Source of the DNA: Verrucomicrobiota bacterium
GTDB lineage: Bacteria; Verrucomicrobiota; Verrucomicrobiia; Limisphaerales; JACRJZ01
Reading direction: 5' to 3'
Assembly: GCA_016219875.1 (NCBI GenBank)
Contig: JACRJZ010000091.1
Span: 1-64,000, forward strand
DNA length: 64,000 nt
Both the position numbers and the translations under genes were made by a program. Below, in pieces: positions 40,126-49,339 of this stretch; the stretch's first letter is position 1, and each line of letters begins with the position of its first letter. The notes under the pieces were generated by a model that saw nothing but the letters and a program-made list of their open reading frames with translations, did no database searches and had not been told where the DNA came from.

Positions 40126-40687
40126 CGAATGCCGAATGCGGAGTGCGGAATGCGGAATGGCGGCAAGCGCGATTCGGCGACAAGGAACATTTTGGAGGCT
40201 GTTCATGGCTGACATGGATTTAAAGCACAGGACGAAGAGGTTTGGCTTGGACGTAATCAAGTTCTTCGAAGCGCTGCCAAAAGACGAAACGTGCCGCGTT
40301 CTGGGCCGGCAACTTCTGCGGGCGGGGACTTCGGTCGGGGCCAACTACCGCGCCGCGTGTCGCGCGAAATCGAACGCTGATTTCATCCACAAGATGGGCA
40401 CCGTGGAAGAGGAAGCCGACGAATGCGGTTATTGGCTCGAAATGCTTGTGGAGAGCGCCAAGGTCGCTCCGACGAAAACCGATCTTCTCCTTCGCGAGGC
40501 CGACGAACTGGTGGCCATCGCGGTAGCTTCCATCAATACCGCCCGCAAGTCTGGAGGCCGCCAATGAGAACCGGCCGCCCCGAATCCATGCCTCTGTGGT
40601 CCGGTCGCCCCCGCTATGCATGGATGTGCTCTCCGGCCTCGAAATTGGCGCAGCCCATTCCGCATTCCGCACTCCGCGTTCCACATT
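40126..40687. mobile_element. Four-helix-bundle gene element 2, with perfect inverted 7-bp-unit arms
   Basis: Left arm 40126-40163 (GAATGCG/GAGTGCG units). Right arm 40655-40687 is its complement. A 23-base block (40138-40160 against 40655-40677) is a perfect inverted repeat starting GCGGAGTGCGGAATGCGGAA. The body carries one four-helix-bundle gene. It lies between the DUF58 gene and the vWA gene, 4 bases from the next start. Length about 560 bp, close to element 1. Confidence 0.75.
40205..40567 (+). CDS. Four-helix-bundle protein (S23 / 23S rRNA intervening-sequence family), second copy
   Basis: A 120-residue protein with GGAGG 8 bases before ATG 40205. LKHRTKRFGLDVIKFFEALP, then VLGRQLLRAGTSVGANYRAACRAKSNADFIHKMGTVEEEADECGYWLEML is the typical family core. 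It ends in a normal short tail (ARKSGGRQ) well before the right arm. It differs strongly from the copy at 37026, so the two elements did not arise by a recent duplication. Its molecular role is unknown; basic patches suggest nucleic-acid binding. Confidence 0.85.
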   Translation: MADMDLKHRTKRFGLDVIKFFEALPKDETCRVLGRQLLRAGTSVGANYRAACRAKSNADFIHKMGTVEEEADECGYWLEMLVESAKVAPTKTDLLLREADELVAIAVASINTARKSGGRQ

Positions 40688-40690
40688 AAG

Positions 40691-42544
40691 ATGAACTTCC
40701 TCGTTCCAGCCGCCTTCGCCTTCGCTGCGGCCATCCCGGTGGTGATTGTTTTCTATTTGCTTAAGCGCAAGCGGAGTCTGCGGGTCGTCTCCAGCACGCT
40801 GCTATGGCAGAAGTTTCTGGCCGAGACGCAGGCCAACGCCCCGTTCCAGCGGCTCCGCCACAACTGGCTGCTGATTCTGCAAATCCTCCTGCTGGCCCTC
40901 GCGGTGTTTGCGCTGGCTCGACCCTATTTCTCCGGGCACGCCAAGAGCAGTGCTCTGCGCGTGCTCGTGCTGGACGGCTCCGCCTCCATGCTCGCCACCG
41001 ACGAGAAGCCCAATCGTTTCGAGAAGGCCCGCGCGGAAGCCCTCAAGTGGGTGGACAGTCTCTCCCAAGACGAGCGCATGATGATCCTGCTCGCTGGCGC
41101 GAAGGCGGAAGTCAAACAGTCTCCCACCACCGACCGGGCCGCGTTGCGACGGGCCATTCAATCCTGCCAAGCGTCCGACTCCCCGACGCGACTGGCCGAG
41201 GCGCTCAAGACCGCGGCGGCCTTCGTGTTCGAGAAGCGCGAGGAAGCCGAGATCGTGGCCGGCGAGATTCATCTGTTCAGCGATGGCGCAGCGCCCGACC
41301 TCGTGGAAATGGCCAACAAGAACCTGCCGCTCGACTATCACCGCATCGGCCAAGGCGGAAACAATCTCGGCGTCGTCGGCATCGACGTGCGCGCGAATCC
41401 CGACAACGCCAAAGAGCGCGCCGTCTATACCAAGATCGCGAACCTCTCCACCAACGCCCGGCAGGTCGATGTGGAACTGCTGTTGGATGGCCAAGCCATC
41501 AGCATGAAGCCGCTCGATCTTGGTCCCACGAACTCGCAACCGCTGGTCTTCACCGCCCCGCAAAGCAAGGACGGCGTCTTCACCGTGCGCCTGTCCGCCA
41601 CCGACGACCTCGCGGCGGACAACCAGGCGTCCATCGTGAGCTTGCTCCCAGTGCCGGTGAAAGTCCTGCTCGTCACGCGCGGCAATCGCTTCCTCGAAAA
41701 AGCCCTTCGCGCCGCGCCCAATGCCCGGATCACCACCGTTCCGCAACTCACCGACCCCGCTGCTGCTTTCGATATTGTGGTGCTGGACGACATCGTCCCC
41801 GGCGTCTGGCCCGGCGCGAACACCCTGGCCATTCACGTCACCAGGACCAACTGGTTCAGCGCCGTCTCGCGCGTTGAGGCGCCAGCGATTGTGGACTGGA
41901 AGAACACGCACCCGCTGCTGCGTTTCGTGAACTTTGACAATGTCCGCATCAGCGAGAGCCTCGGCGTGAAGGCGCCGGCCTGGGGCGTGACGCTGTTGGA
42001 GGCGCAACAGACACCGCTCATCGTGGCGGGCGACATTGACCAGCACCGCTTGGTCTGGCTCAGCTTCGATCCGCTCCAGAGCGAGTGGCCGTTGCGCATT
42101 TCGTATCCGATCTTCATCGCCAACACCGTCGAGTGGCTCAACCCCGCCTCCAGCAGCGCGGGCCAGTTCACGCTTCGGAGCGGCGAGCCGTTTCGGTTGG
42201 CGCTGACGCAGCCGGTGACAAGCGCCAGGGTCACCCGGCCGGACGGTTCCGCGAAGGACCTCGCTTTTGAGAAGCCGACCACAGAACTGCTCTTCGGTGA
42301 CACGACGCAGCAAGGCACCTATCGCGTGCGGGCCGGCACCAACGACCTCACCTTTTGTGTGAACCTGCTCGACAGTATCGAGAGCGACATCCAACCGCGC
42401 GACGAACTCCCGATGGGACGGTACGGCAGCGTGACGGCCACCACGGTCAAGCGGGCCAATCTGGAACTGTGGCGCTGGATCACGCTGGCTGGACTGGCGG
42501 TGCTGCTGTTCGAGTGGTGGTGGTATCACAAGCGCACGGCCTGA
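40691..42544 (+). CDS. BatA-like membrane protein with vWA domain
   Basis: A 617-residue inner-membrane protein. The N-terminal BatA segment has two helices (about 5-24 and 58-78: MNFLVPAAFAFAAAIPVVIVFYLLKRK ... LLILQILLLALAVFALARP). The vWA domain follows with MIDAS DGSAS near 97-101, and a periplasmic or lumenal C-terminal part ends in one more helix (WRWITLAGLAVLLFEWWWYHKRTA). It is the expected third partner in MoxR-DUF58-BatA operons. It starts 3 bases after the repeat element 2 arm. Confidence 0.88.
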   Translation: MNFLVPAAFAFAAAIPVVIVFYLLKRKRSLRVVSSTLLWQKFLAETQANAPFQRLRHNWLLILQILLLALAVFALARPYFSGHAKSSALRVLVLDGSASMLATDEKPNRFEKARAEALKWVDSLSQDERMMILLAGAKAEVKQSPTTDRAALRRAIQSCQASDSPTRLAEALKTAAAFVFEKREEAEIVAGEIHLFSDGAAPDLVEMANKNLPLDYHRIGQGGNNLGVVGIDVRANPDNAKERAVYTKIANLSTNARQVDVELLLDGQAISMKPLDLGPTNSQPLVFTAPQSKDGVFTVRLSATDDLAADNQASIVSLLPVPVKVLLVTRGNRFLEKALRAAPNARITTVPQLTDPAAAFDIVVLDDIVPGVWPGANTLAIHVTRTNWFSAVSRVEAPAIVDWKNTHPLLRFVNFDNVRISESLGVKAPAWGVTLLEAQQTPLIVAGDIDQHRLVWLSFDPLQSEWPLRISYPIFIANTVEWLNPASSSAGQFTLRSGEPFRLALTQPVTSARVTRPDGSAKDLAFEKPTTELLFGDTTQQGTYRVRAGTNDLTFCVNLLDSIESDIQPRDELPMGRYGSVTATTVKRANLELWRWITLAGLAVLLFEWWWYHKRTA

Positions 42545-42559
42545 CTCCATGAGCGCGCT

Positions 42560-43579
42560 ATGAAGATTCAAGAACGAGTGCCGTTGAGCCAGCACACCAC
42601 GTTGCGCACCGGCGGTCCCGCGCGGTACTTCGTCGAGGCGGTTTCGCTGGAGGAAGTGCGCGAGGCAGTCCGTTTAGCGCAGCGACACGGCCTGCCCACG
42701 CGCCTGCTGGGCAGCGGATCGAATGTGTTGGCCAGTGACGCCGGCTTCGATGGCGTGGTCATCAAGATGGCGACTCGCGGAATCCAGGAAACGGCCTCCG
42801 GGAATTCCACTGTGGTGGTCACGGCCGAGGCCGGCGAGTCTTGGGACGCGCTGGTGGAGTTCGCGGTCGCGCGTGGGCTGGGCGGACTTGAGGCCATGTC
42901 GCTCATTCCAGGGACCGTCGGCGCGGCGGTGATTGGGAACATTGGAGCCTACGGCGCAGAAGTGAAGGACACCCTCCAGTGGGCCGAGGCCATGGACTTG
43001 CGCAGTGGTCGGAACTGTCAATTCGCCGCGGACGAGTGCCGGTTCTCTTACCGGTGGAGCCATTTCAAGACCGCGGAGGGACGCGGCTTCGTCATCACCC
43101 GCGCGGCGTTTGCCTTGCGCCGCGACGCCGCTCCCAACTTGCGCTACAAGGACGTGCGCGAGAAACTCGCGGCCAGCGGTGTCGCCGAACCCACGATTCG
43201 TGACGTGCGGGAGGCGGTGATATCCATCCGTCAAGGCAAGCTGCCGGACCTTGCTCGCATCGGCACGGCGGGATCGTTCTTCAAGAACCCGGTCCTCCCG
43301 CGAGACCGTTACGAAGCATTGGCCATCCGCTTCCCTGGCTTGCCTGGGTTCGACGAGGGGAACGGGTTGAGAAAAGTTCCACTCGGCTGGATTCTGGACA
43401 AAGTCTGCGGCATGAAAGGCCTCCAACGAGGGCGAGTGGGAACCCATCCTGACCAAGCTTTGGTCATCGTGAATGACGGCGGAACAGCGACCGAGGTGGA
43501 GGCGCTCGCCTACGAAATAGCGACGGCGGTGAAGGAGACAACGGGCATCACCATCGAATGGGAAGTGGAGCACCTGTGA
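42560..43579 (+). CDS. murB: UDP-N-acetylenolpyruvoylglucosamine reductase MurB
   Basis: Cytosolic FAD enzyme of peptidoglycan synthesis that reduces enolpyruvyl-UDP-GlcNAc to UDP-MurNAc with NADPH. The 339-residue protein begins with the HTTLRTGGPA FAD motif and has LLGSGSNVLASD (51-60). The extra loop of type I MurB is present (NIGAYGAEVKDTLQWAEAMD ... CRFSYRWSHFK). The catalytic segment GTAGSFFKNPVLP and the C-terminal VGTHPDQALVIVNDGGTAT follow. It follows the BatA-like gene by 15 bases. Confidence 0.95.
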   Translation: MKIQERVPLSQHTTLRTGGPARYFVEAVSLEEVREAVRLAQRHGLPTRLLGSGSNVLASDAGFDGVVIKMATRGIQETASGNSTVVVTAEAGESWDALVEFAVARGLGGLEAMSLIPGTVGAAVIGNIGAYGAEVKDTLQWAEAMDLRSGRNCQFAADECRFSYRWSHFKTAEGRGFVITRAAFALRRDAAPNLRYKDVREKLAASGVAEPTIRDVREAVISIRQGKLPDLARIGTAGSFFKNPVLPRDRYEALAIRFPGLPGFDEGNGLRKVPLGWILDKVCGMKGLQRGRVGTHPDQALVIVNDGGTATEVEALAYEIATAVKETTGITIEWEVEHL

Positions 43580-43610
43580 GAAACGAGAACCGTCCCTCTA
43601 CCGCGCGGCG

Positions 43611-44147
43611 CTACACCTTCTCCGCCTTCGTGTAAACCACCATCTCGCCCTGTCCGTGCAGATCGCTCGGATGGTAGCGCGGCATGGGAAGCTCAAGCTG
43701 CTTGAATTGCACTGGCGCGGTCTTCTTGTCCACAAGGCCCAGCGCGACGGCGACGCCGTAGATGATTGCCTCCGGTCGCGGCGGACAACCGGGAATGTAG
43801 AAATTCACCGGCAGGACTTTCTCGACAGGACCGAGGACTGAGTAGCTGTCGAACCAGATGCCGCCACCGCACGCGCACGAACCGATGGCGAAGACGAGCT
43901 TGGGCGCGGGCATGGCGTCGAAGGCGCGCTTGAGGGCCTTGGCAGTGGAGCGCATCGCGGGACCTTGGCAGAGCATCACGTCGGCATGACGCGGCGAGCC
44001 GACTAGCTTGATGCCGAAGCGCTCCGCGTCGTAGTAGGGCGTGAGGACGTTCAGCACCTCGATGTCGCAGCCGTTGCACCCGCCACTGTTGGCATGATAG
44101 ACCCACAGCGAGCGGCCGAACATTTTCTGGCAGAGGTTTCTCAGCAT
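43611..44147 (-). CDS. Group 4 [NiFe] hydrogenase small subunit (HyfI/EchC-like)
   Basis: A 178-residue electron-transfer subunit carrying the proximal [4Fe-4S] cluster. Ligands Cys24 and Cys27 (GGCNGCD), Cys91 (GSCACGG) and Cys121 (IPGCPPRPE) are all present. It lacks the extra clusters and Tat signal of periplasmic hydrogenases, which fits membrane group 4 enzymes and complex I NuoB. It is the last gene of the minus-strand operon. The spacer before it holds a 7-8-bp repeat run at 44190-44232. Confidence 0.92.
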   Translation of the reverse strand: MLRNLCQKMFGRSLWVYHANSGGCNGCDIEVLNVLTPYYDAERFGIKLVGSPRHADVMLCQGPAMRSTAKALKRAFDAMPAPKLVFAIGSCACGGGIWFDSYSVLGPVEKVLPVNFYIPGCPPRPEAIIYGVAVALGLVDKKTAPVQFKQLELPMPRYHPSDLHGQGEMVVYTKAEKV

Positions 44148-44189
44148 GGGATCGGGCGAACCTTGTTTCCGGGGCGCACTTGGCCTCGG

Positions 44190-44232
44190 CCAATTTGAAA
44201 TTTCAAGTTTTCAATTTCCAATTTTCAATTCC
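44190..44232. repeat. Single arm of 7-8-bp units between hydrogenase genes
   Basis: AATTTGAAATTTCAAGTTTTC then AATTTCCAATTTTC and AATTCC: TTTCAAT-like units in tandem, AT-rich against a GC-rich background. No opposite arm within a few hundred bases. Confidence 0.6.
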
Positions 44233-44238
44233 TCCGCA

Positions 44239-44763
44239 TCAGCCGAGTTCGATCTTCACATCATCCACCGTCTGTTCCTCGTTCAGGAACGCCTTCGACC
44301 GGTAAACCCAGCGCTCGTTGCCGAGATCGTCCATCCGGTAGCCCTTCAGCTTGAGTTGCTCCAGCGGGCTTGGCTCCTTGAAGCAGCGTCCACAGCGCTG
44401 GCAGGTGCTCATGAACAGATCGAGCTTCTGCAGGATGTCGCCGATGGAGTTCGTCGCGTTCTCAAACTCGTGGCTCATCGTGATGGCCTTCTCCGGGCAG
44501 ACATCGGCGCAACGCCCGCAGTAGGCACAGCGGCGGCCCAGATACTTGAGAATGCGGACTTCCTGGCACACATCGAAGACGAGGATTTCCCGCGCCGGAC
44601 AGTTGTTCGCACAGCCCGCGCACCCGATGCACTTGGCGGCATCAAAAATCGGGCGCCCCCGGAACTTCTCCGGCACCGGCTGCGCTTGCGCCGGATACGG
44701 CAGCGTCACGCGACCTGCTTTCAGGCAGACCAGCGTTTCTTTGAGTTTGCTCAGGACAGACAT
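44239..44763 (-). CDS. Hydrogenase ferredoxin-like subunit (HyfH/EchF/NuoI-like)
   Basis: A 174-residue protein bridging the hydrogenase module and its electron donor. Two [4Fe-4S] motifs, Cys45/48/51/55 (CIGCAGCANNCP) and Cys79/82/85/89 (CAYCGRCADVCP), are typical for NuoI/HyfH. A further CQRCGRC near 118-124 is an extra cluster or metal site not usual in the family. I chose the start at 44763 because upstream codons (to 44814) are 7-bp repeat sequence. Confidence 0.9.
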   Translation of the reverse strand: MSVLSKLKETLVCLKAGRVTLPYPAQAQPVPEKFRGRPIFDAAKCIGCAGCANNCPAREILVFDVCQEVRILKYLGRRCAYCGRCADVCPEKAITMSHEFENATNSIGDILQKLDLFMSTCQRCGRCFKEPSPLEQLKLKGYRMDDLGNERWVYRSKAFLNEEQTVDDVKIELG

Positions 44764-44772
44764 GGGCCAAAC

Positions 44773-44836
44773 GATGGTTCGTGGTTCGTGGTTCGTCGTT
44801 TGTGGCACAACCAACCACGAACGATGAACAACGAAC
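44773..44836. repeat. Inverted 7-bp-unit repeat
   Basis: GGTTCGT units on the left (44775-44798) and ACGAACN units on the right (44811-44836) form an imperfect hairpin. It lies between the ferredoxin-like and membrane subunit genes of the hydrogenase operon. Confidence 0.7.
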
Positions 44837-44847
44837 AGTTCTTGGTA

Positions 44848-45765
44848 TCAGTATCCATAGCTCGCCAAAATCAGCGCCACCAACGCCACCGCCAGCAGAC
44901 CGGCGAAGTAACGAATGGCTTGGTCAATCCGGTAGCGCGCGTGCGTCGCCGCCACCAGCGTCACCAGCAGCACGAGCGCGAAGACCTTCGCCCAGAACAC
45001 AAGCCAACCCAGCGGGAAGGCCAGACCGTTTCCCCACGGCACGAACAGCGTAACGAACAGCCCGCTGTAGATCACCAGCTTCGCCTGTTGCGCGTATTTG
45101 AAGAGCGCGAGCTTCGGGCCGGAGTACTCCATGAGCGGGCCTTCCATGAGTTCCGTCTCCGCCTCTGAGATGTCGAACGGCACGCGCTGGACGAACGCTT
45201 GGAACGACAGCAGCAGCACGGCGAACATGACGATGCCGGACAGCGGGAAACCTTCGCCATACACCGCGCCATTCAACACCGTGTCGAGTCGGAACGATCC
45301 TGCGTGGACCGCCCCCACCACGACAGCGATGGCGAACAACGGCTCCAGCGCGATCATCGCCATCATCTCGCGGCTGATGCCCACCAGCGAATACGTCGAA
45401 CCCGCCGCCAATCCAGCCAGCAAAGTGCAAACGCCCGCGAGCGTCAGCAGGTAGATCAACAGGATGGCGTCGCCGGCCCCATTCATCGGCGCGGAGAAGC
45501 CCATCGGCACGAGACACGCGATGGTCAACACCGTGGCCAGCGAGAGATAGACTGCGACCCGTTGCATGATCGGCGACTCGCCCGACTCGATGTCTTCCTT
45601 GCCGAGTAGCTTCAGCAAATCAAAGTAAGCCTGCCGCACCGGCGGCCCTTGGCGCGATTGGATGCGCGCCGTGATCTTGCGCAGCAAGCCTTCGCAGAAC
45701 GGCGCGACGAGCAACACCGTGACGATGTTCAGCAAGCCGAGCAGGATGGGCTGGAGAAGGTTCAT
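44848..45765 (-). CDS. Hydrogenase membrane subunit (HyfC/EchB/NuoH-like)
   Basis: A 305-residue integral membrane protein with about eight helices that anchors the hydrogenase and takes part in ion translocation. The family motifs are KITARIQSRQGPPVRQAYFDLLKLLGKE after helix 1, PFDISEAETELMEGPLMEYSGPKLALFKYAQQ in the middle, and a C-terminal ARYRIDQAIRYF. The start at 45765 overlaps the large-subunit stop by 4 bases. Confidence 0.92.
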   Translation of the reverse strand: MNLLQPILLGLLNIVTVLLVAPFCEGLLRKITARIQSRQGPPVRQAYFDLLKLLGKEDIESGESPIMQRVAVYLSLATVLTIACLVPMGFSAPMNGAGDAILLIYLLTLAGVCTLLAGLAAGSTYSLVGISREMMAMIALEPLFAIAVVVGAVHAGSFRLDTVLNGAVYGEGFPLSGIVMFAVLLLSFQAFVQRVPFDISEAETELMEGPLMEYSGPKLALFKYAQQAKLVIYSGLFVTLFVPWGNGLAFPLGWLVFWAKVFALVLLVTLVAATHARYRIDQAIRYFAGLLAVALVALILASYGY

Positions 45766-47438
45766 GCTTTCCTCGCTTTCACCATCTTCACCAATTCCTC
45801 CTGCGTCCACACTTTCACCGCCTTGCTCCGCAGATCAATCGTCTCCAGCCGATCCGTGCAGGAGAAACACGGGTCGATACTGCCCAACGAAATCGTCATA
45901 TCGGCGAGCTGCTGGTCTTTGATCATCGCGGGGATGCCTTGCAGGTTTTGGTAGGTCGGAGCGCGAACACGCCAGCGGCGCGGGCGGTTGTTCTCGCCGG
46001 TGATGACGAAGTGGTGCGACTCGCCGCGCGGGGCTTCGACAGACGACAATCCCAGCCGGCCCACAGGCAACTCGTCTTTGATGTCGGCTTGAAGCGGGCC
46101 GGGCTCCATTCGATCCAGGCACTGGCGGATGATCTTGATGGACTCGAAGACTTCCGTCGCCCGCACCACCACCCGCGACCAAACGTCGCAGCCATCGGCA
46201 GTGATGACGTCGAAGTCCACGCGGTCGTAGGCGGCGTAGGGATGGTCGCGTCGGCAATCAATATCCACGCCGGCAGCGCGGGCCACGGGACCGACGAGGC
46301 CGGTGTTCTTGCACGCAGTCTTGTCGGCTACACCCACGCCGCTCGTGCGGGCTTGGATGTTCTTGTCCTTGAGCACGGCCGCGACGACCGGCTTCCACTC
46401 GGCTTCGAGCTTGTCGAGGAGTTGGCGCAACTCGGTCTTGATGTCGGGCGTGATGTCCCAGCGCACGCCGCCGATGAGGCAAAGCGCGTAGGTCTTGCGG
46501 TTGCCGCTGATCTTCTCGGCGATCCACATGATCGGCTCGCGGATGCGCCAGCTTTGCATGAAGAGCGTATCGAACCCGACAATGTGGCAGGCAAGGCCGA
46601 CCCACAGCAGATGGCTCTGCAGGCGCTCGATCTCCAGCATGATCGTGCGAATGTATTCGGCGCGCGGGGGCAGGCGGAGGGCGATGGCGCTCTCGACGGC
46701 CTGCGCGTAGGCGACGTTGTGGACGCAGCCGCAGATGCCGCAAATGCGCTCGGCCATCATGGGGATTTCGTTGTAGGTGAGCACCGACTCCGCGAGTTTC
46801 TCGATGCCGCGATGAACCATGAAGCCGCGATATTCGCAGCCGCGCACCATCTCCCCTTCGACGTAGAGCCGGAAATGCGCCGGCTCATCGAGCGTGGGAT
46901 GAAAGGGCCCGAACGGCACGACCATGCAGCCTTCCGGTGGCTCATCGAACTTGAACTCGCGCTCCTCGTCGAAGCCTTCCGGCACTTGGTTCCACGCGAA
47001 ATCTTTTCGCAACGGGTGCGAGCCGTCGGGCCAACCGTCGGGCAGGACAAGGCGCTTCGGATACGGATGCCCCACCGGCTCGATGCCGATCATGTCGCGG
47101 ATTTCGCGTTCGGCCCAATTCGCGGCGGGCACGACATCGGAGATGCTGTCCACCTTTGGTTTGTCCGCCGGGATGTGCGTGAGGACGCTACACAGGATGC
47201 GGTCGCGGTCGAAAGCAAAGTCGTGCGCAACCAGGAACTGGCCGGAGAACGGCCTGTCATCCGCGCCGATGCTGATGACGTAGCGGGCGTCGAGGTCGCG
47301 GAAGATGTACTGGCACACCGGCTTGATCGCGAAGGGTTCGACGTAGAGCAAGAGACGGTTGTCCGCTGGGAGGTCGGCCCGCAAAATGGCGGGACCGAAC
47401 TTCGCTTTCAACTGAGCCAATGTCTCGCGGGAAGTCAT
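45762..47438 (-). CDS. Group 4 [NiFe] hydrogenase large subunit with fused NuoC domain (HyfG/HycE-like)
   Basis: The catalytic subunit, 558 residues. The N-terminal third is a NuoC-like domain (about 1-165) fused to the NuoD-like catalytic domain, as in HycE and HyfG. All four Ni ligands are present: Cys233 and Cys236 (RICGICGC), and Cys524 and Cys527 (DPCFSCTD). It is therefore a true hydrogenase rather than a complex I subunit. About 31 residues follow the DPCFSC motif, so a C-terminal extension is there to be cut by the maturation protease encoded upstream. It overlaps its neighbours by 4 bases on both sides. Confidence 0.95.
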   Translation of the reverse strand: MTSRETLAQLKAKFGPAILRADLPADNRLLLYVEPFAIKPVCQYIFRDLDARYVISIGADDRPFSGQFLVAHDFAFDRDRILCSVLTHIPADKPKVDSISDVVPAANWAEREIRDMIGIEPVGHPYPKRLVLPDGWPDGSHPLRKDFAWNQVPEGFDEEREFKFDEPPEGCMVVPFGPFHPTLDEPAHFRLYVEGEMVRGCEYRGFMVHRGIEKLAESVLTYNEIPMMAERICGICGCVHNVAYAQAVESAIALRLPPRAEYIRTIMLEIERLQSHLLWVGLACHIVGFDTLFMQSWRIREPIMWIAEKISGNRKTYALCLIGGVRWDITPDIKTELRQLLDKLEAEWKPVVAAVLKDKNIQARTSGVGVADKTACKNTGLVGPVARAAGVDIDCRRDHPYAAYDRVDFDVITADGCDVWSRVVVRATEVFESIKIIRQCLDRMEPGPLQADIKDELPVGRLGLSSVEAPRGESHHFVITGENNRPRRWRVRAPTYQNLQGIPAMIKDQQLADMTISLGSIDPCFSCTDRLETIDLRSKAVKVWTQEELVKMVKARKA

Positions 47439-49339
47439 TTCTTTTTCGCCGGGCTTCCGCCCAGCCACTTGAAGTATCGCTTGATCTCGCCGTAGAAATT
47501 ATGCGCCACGTAGCGGTGGCACTCGGCTTCGCTCGCGTATCCACACAGCCAAGGCGCAGCGGCGCGACGTTGGGCGCCGCCGAGTTTCGAGATGGCGCGG
47601 ACGACCAGGAACATCAAACCCAGCACCACCGCCAGCGCCACGGGCGCGAAGAGCGCGGTGTTGTTCACAGTTTCCAGGCCAGCCACCGGTGTGCTCGTCA
47701 TCGGCGCGGCGTTGGCCAATGCGGTGCCGAAGCCTTGGCGCGAGGAGTTCAGCGCCGCTCCCATGAGTTGAAAGGCGAGGGCCGGCACCACTCCCAGTGC
47801 CACGCACAGCACAGCGAGGAACACTTGCGGCGCTTGCATCAGCCCGCAGACTTCGAGCTTGCTGCGCTTGGCGGCTTGCTGCTTCACCAGCGCGCTGGTG
47901 CGCGAGAGGAAGCTCACGCCGAAGAACTTGATGAACGACGCCAGCGTGAGCGCGCTGGTGAGGATCGCGATGACACCGCAGACCGCGAGATACTTCGCCG
48001 CGCCGGTGCCTTGGATCGTCGCGACGTAGATGCTCCATTTACTGGCGAAGCCGTTGAAGAGCGGCACGCCGGAAATCGAGAGCGATGCCACGAGCGCGGT
48101 TACGGCGGTGAGCGGCATGAACTTGATCAGCCCGCCCAACTTGTTCAGATCCTGTGTGCCGGTGGCGTGGAGCATGGAGCCGGCGTTGAGGAAGAGCAGC
48201 GCCTTGAACAGGCCGTGGTTCAGCACATGGAAGATGGCGCCAAAGAACGCGATGGCCGCGAGCAGTCGCACGTTGCCCGTCGGCTCCACGACCGGCAGCA
48301 GCGCCATGCACGCGCCGGTGCCAAGGAGGATGTAGCCGATTTGCCCGATGCTGTGAAACGCGAGCAGCCGCTTGGACTGCTCCTGTTTGAGCGCCTGCAT
48401 CGTGCCGGTGAAAAGTGTGACCGTGCCGAGGATCGCAATCAGCCAGCCCCAGTTCGCCAGCGGGTAGTTCGCGTGCGCGTCGGGCGGGACGAGCCAGAGG
48501 AAATAGCGCATCAGGCCATAGACGCCGGTCTTGATCATCACGCCGGAGAGCATCGCGCTCACGGGCGACGGCGCGGCTGGATGCGCGTCCGGCAGCCAGA
48601 CCTGCCCAAACGGCCACATGCCCATCTTGATGCCAAAGCCGGCGAGGAACAGCGCGAACGCGACGCCGGTGTCGAACGGTTTGCTGGCGAGCATCGCGGG
48701 CAGGTTGGCGCTCACGGTGTCGAAGTCGTATTTCAGGCTGTCGCTGCCCGTCGCCGTCGCGCCCACGACCGCGAGGAACCACGCGCCCACCATCGTGGCG
48801 GCGCAGGCGATTTGCATCATGACGAGATACTTGTTTGCCGCGCGGACGTTCTCCGGCTTGCGATGCTCGTAGCGGATCAGCGCGTAGCCCGGCAGCGTCA
48901 TGAGTTGCCAGAAGATGAAGAAAAACCACATCATGTCCGTGGTGGTGAGCAACCCATACATCGCGGCAAGGAAGAGGAGGGAATGTGGATAGTAGCGGCC
49001 CACGCCGTAGTCCGCGTAGTGCTTCATGTAACGGATGGAATACAGGGCAGCCGGTACCGCCACGAGGACAGCGAGCAACAGGAAAATCGAAGAGAGTCCG
49101 TCCACGTAAATGCGCAAGGCGAAGCCGACGGCGGGCATTGTGAGGAACTGGGCCGGGTGGCCAGGACCTTTGGTAAGCACTGGAACGACAGCCGAGAGGA
49201 CCAGCGCCGCCGAACCCGCCGTGATCGCGAAGGCGAGCCAGCCCGCGACCGTCTTGCTACGCGACACCAGCAACGTCAGCACCGCTCCGGCGAGGCAGAG
49301 CAGGATGGCGGCGACGACAGATTGTTCGGGGGTCAGCAT
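47435..49339 (-). CDS. Antiporter-like membrane subunit of the hydrogenase (HyfB/NuoL/MrpD family)
   Basis: A 634-residue protein with about 14-16 membrane helices that couples electron transfer to H+ or Na+ movement. It has the core of the Proton_antipo_M domain: MWFFFIFWQLMTLPGYALIRYEHR, AGFGIKMGMWPFGQVWLPDAHPAAPSPVSAMLSGVMIKTGVYGLMR, FHSIGQIGYILLG and HVLNHGLFKALLFLNAGSML. It is the only antiporter-type subunit in the operon, so the complex has a minimal pump module. It starts at 49339; upstream codons are repeat. Confidence 0.93.
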   Translation of the reverse strand: MLTPEQSVVAAILLCLAGAVLTLLVSRSKTVAGWLAFAITAGSAALVLSAVVPVLTKGPGHPAQFLTMPAVGFALRIYVDGLSSIFLLLAVLVAVPAALYSIRYMKHYADYGVGRYYPHSLLFLAAMYGLLTTTDMMWFFFIFWQLMTLPGYALIRYEHRKPENVRAANKYLVMMQIACAATMVGAWFLAVVGATATGSDSLKYDFDTVSANLPAMLASKPFDTGVAFALFLAGFGIKMGMWPFGQVWLPDAHPAAPSPVSAMLSGVMIKTGVYGLMRYFLWLVPPDAHANYPLANWGWLIAILGTVTLFTGTMQALKQEQSKRLLAFHSIGQIGYILLGTGACMALLPVVEPTGNVRLLAAIAFFGAIFHVLNHGLFKALLFLNAGSMLHATGTQDLNKLGGLIKFMPLTAVTALVASLSISGVPLFNGFASKWSIYVATIQGTGAAKYLAVCGVIAILTSALTLASFIKFFGVSFLSRTSALVKQQAAKRSKLEVCGLMQAPQVFLAVLCVALGVVPALAFQLMGAALNSSRQGFGTALANAAPMTSTPVAGLETVNNTALFAPVALAVVLGLMFLVVRAISKLGGAQRRAAAPWLCGYASEAECHRYVAHNFYGEIKRYFKWLGGSPAKKK

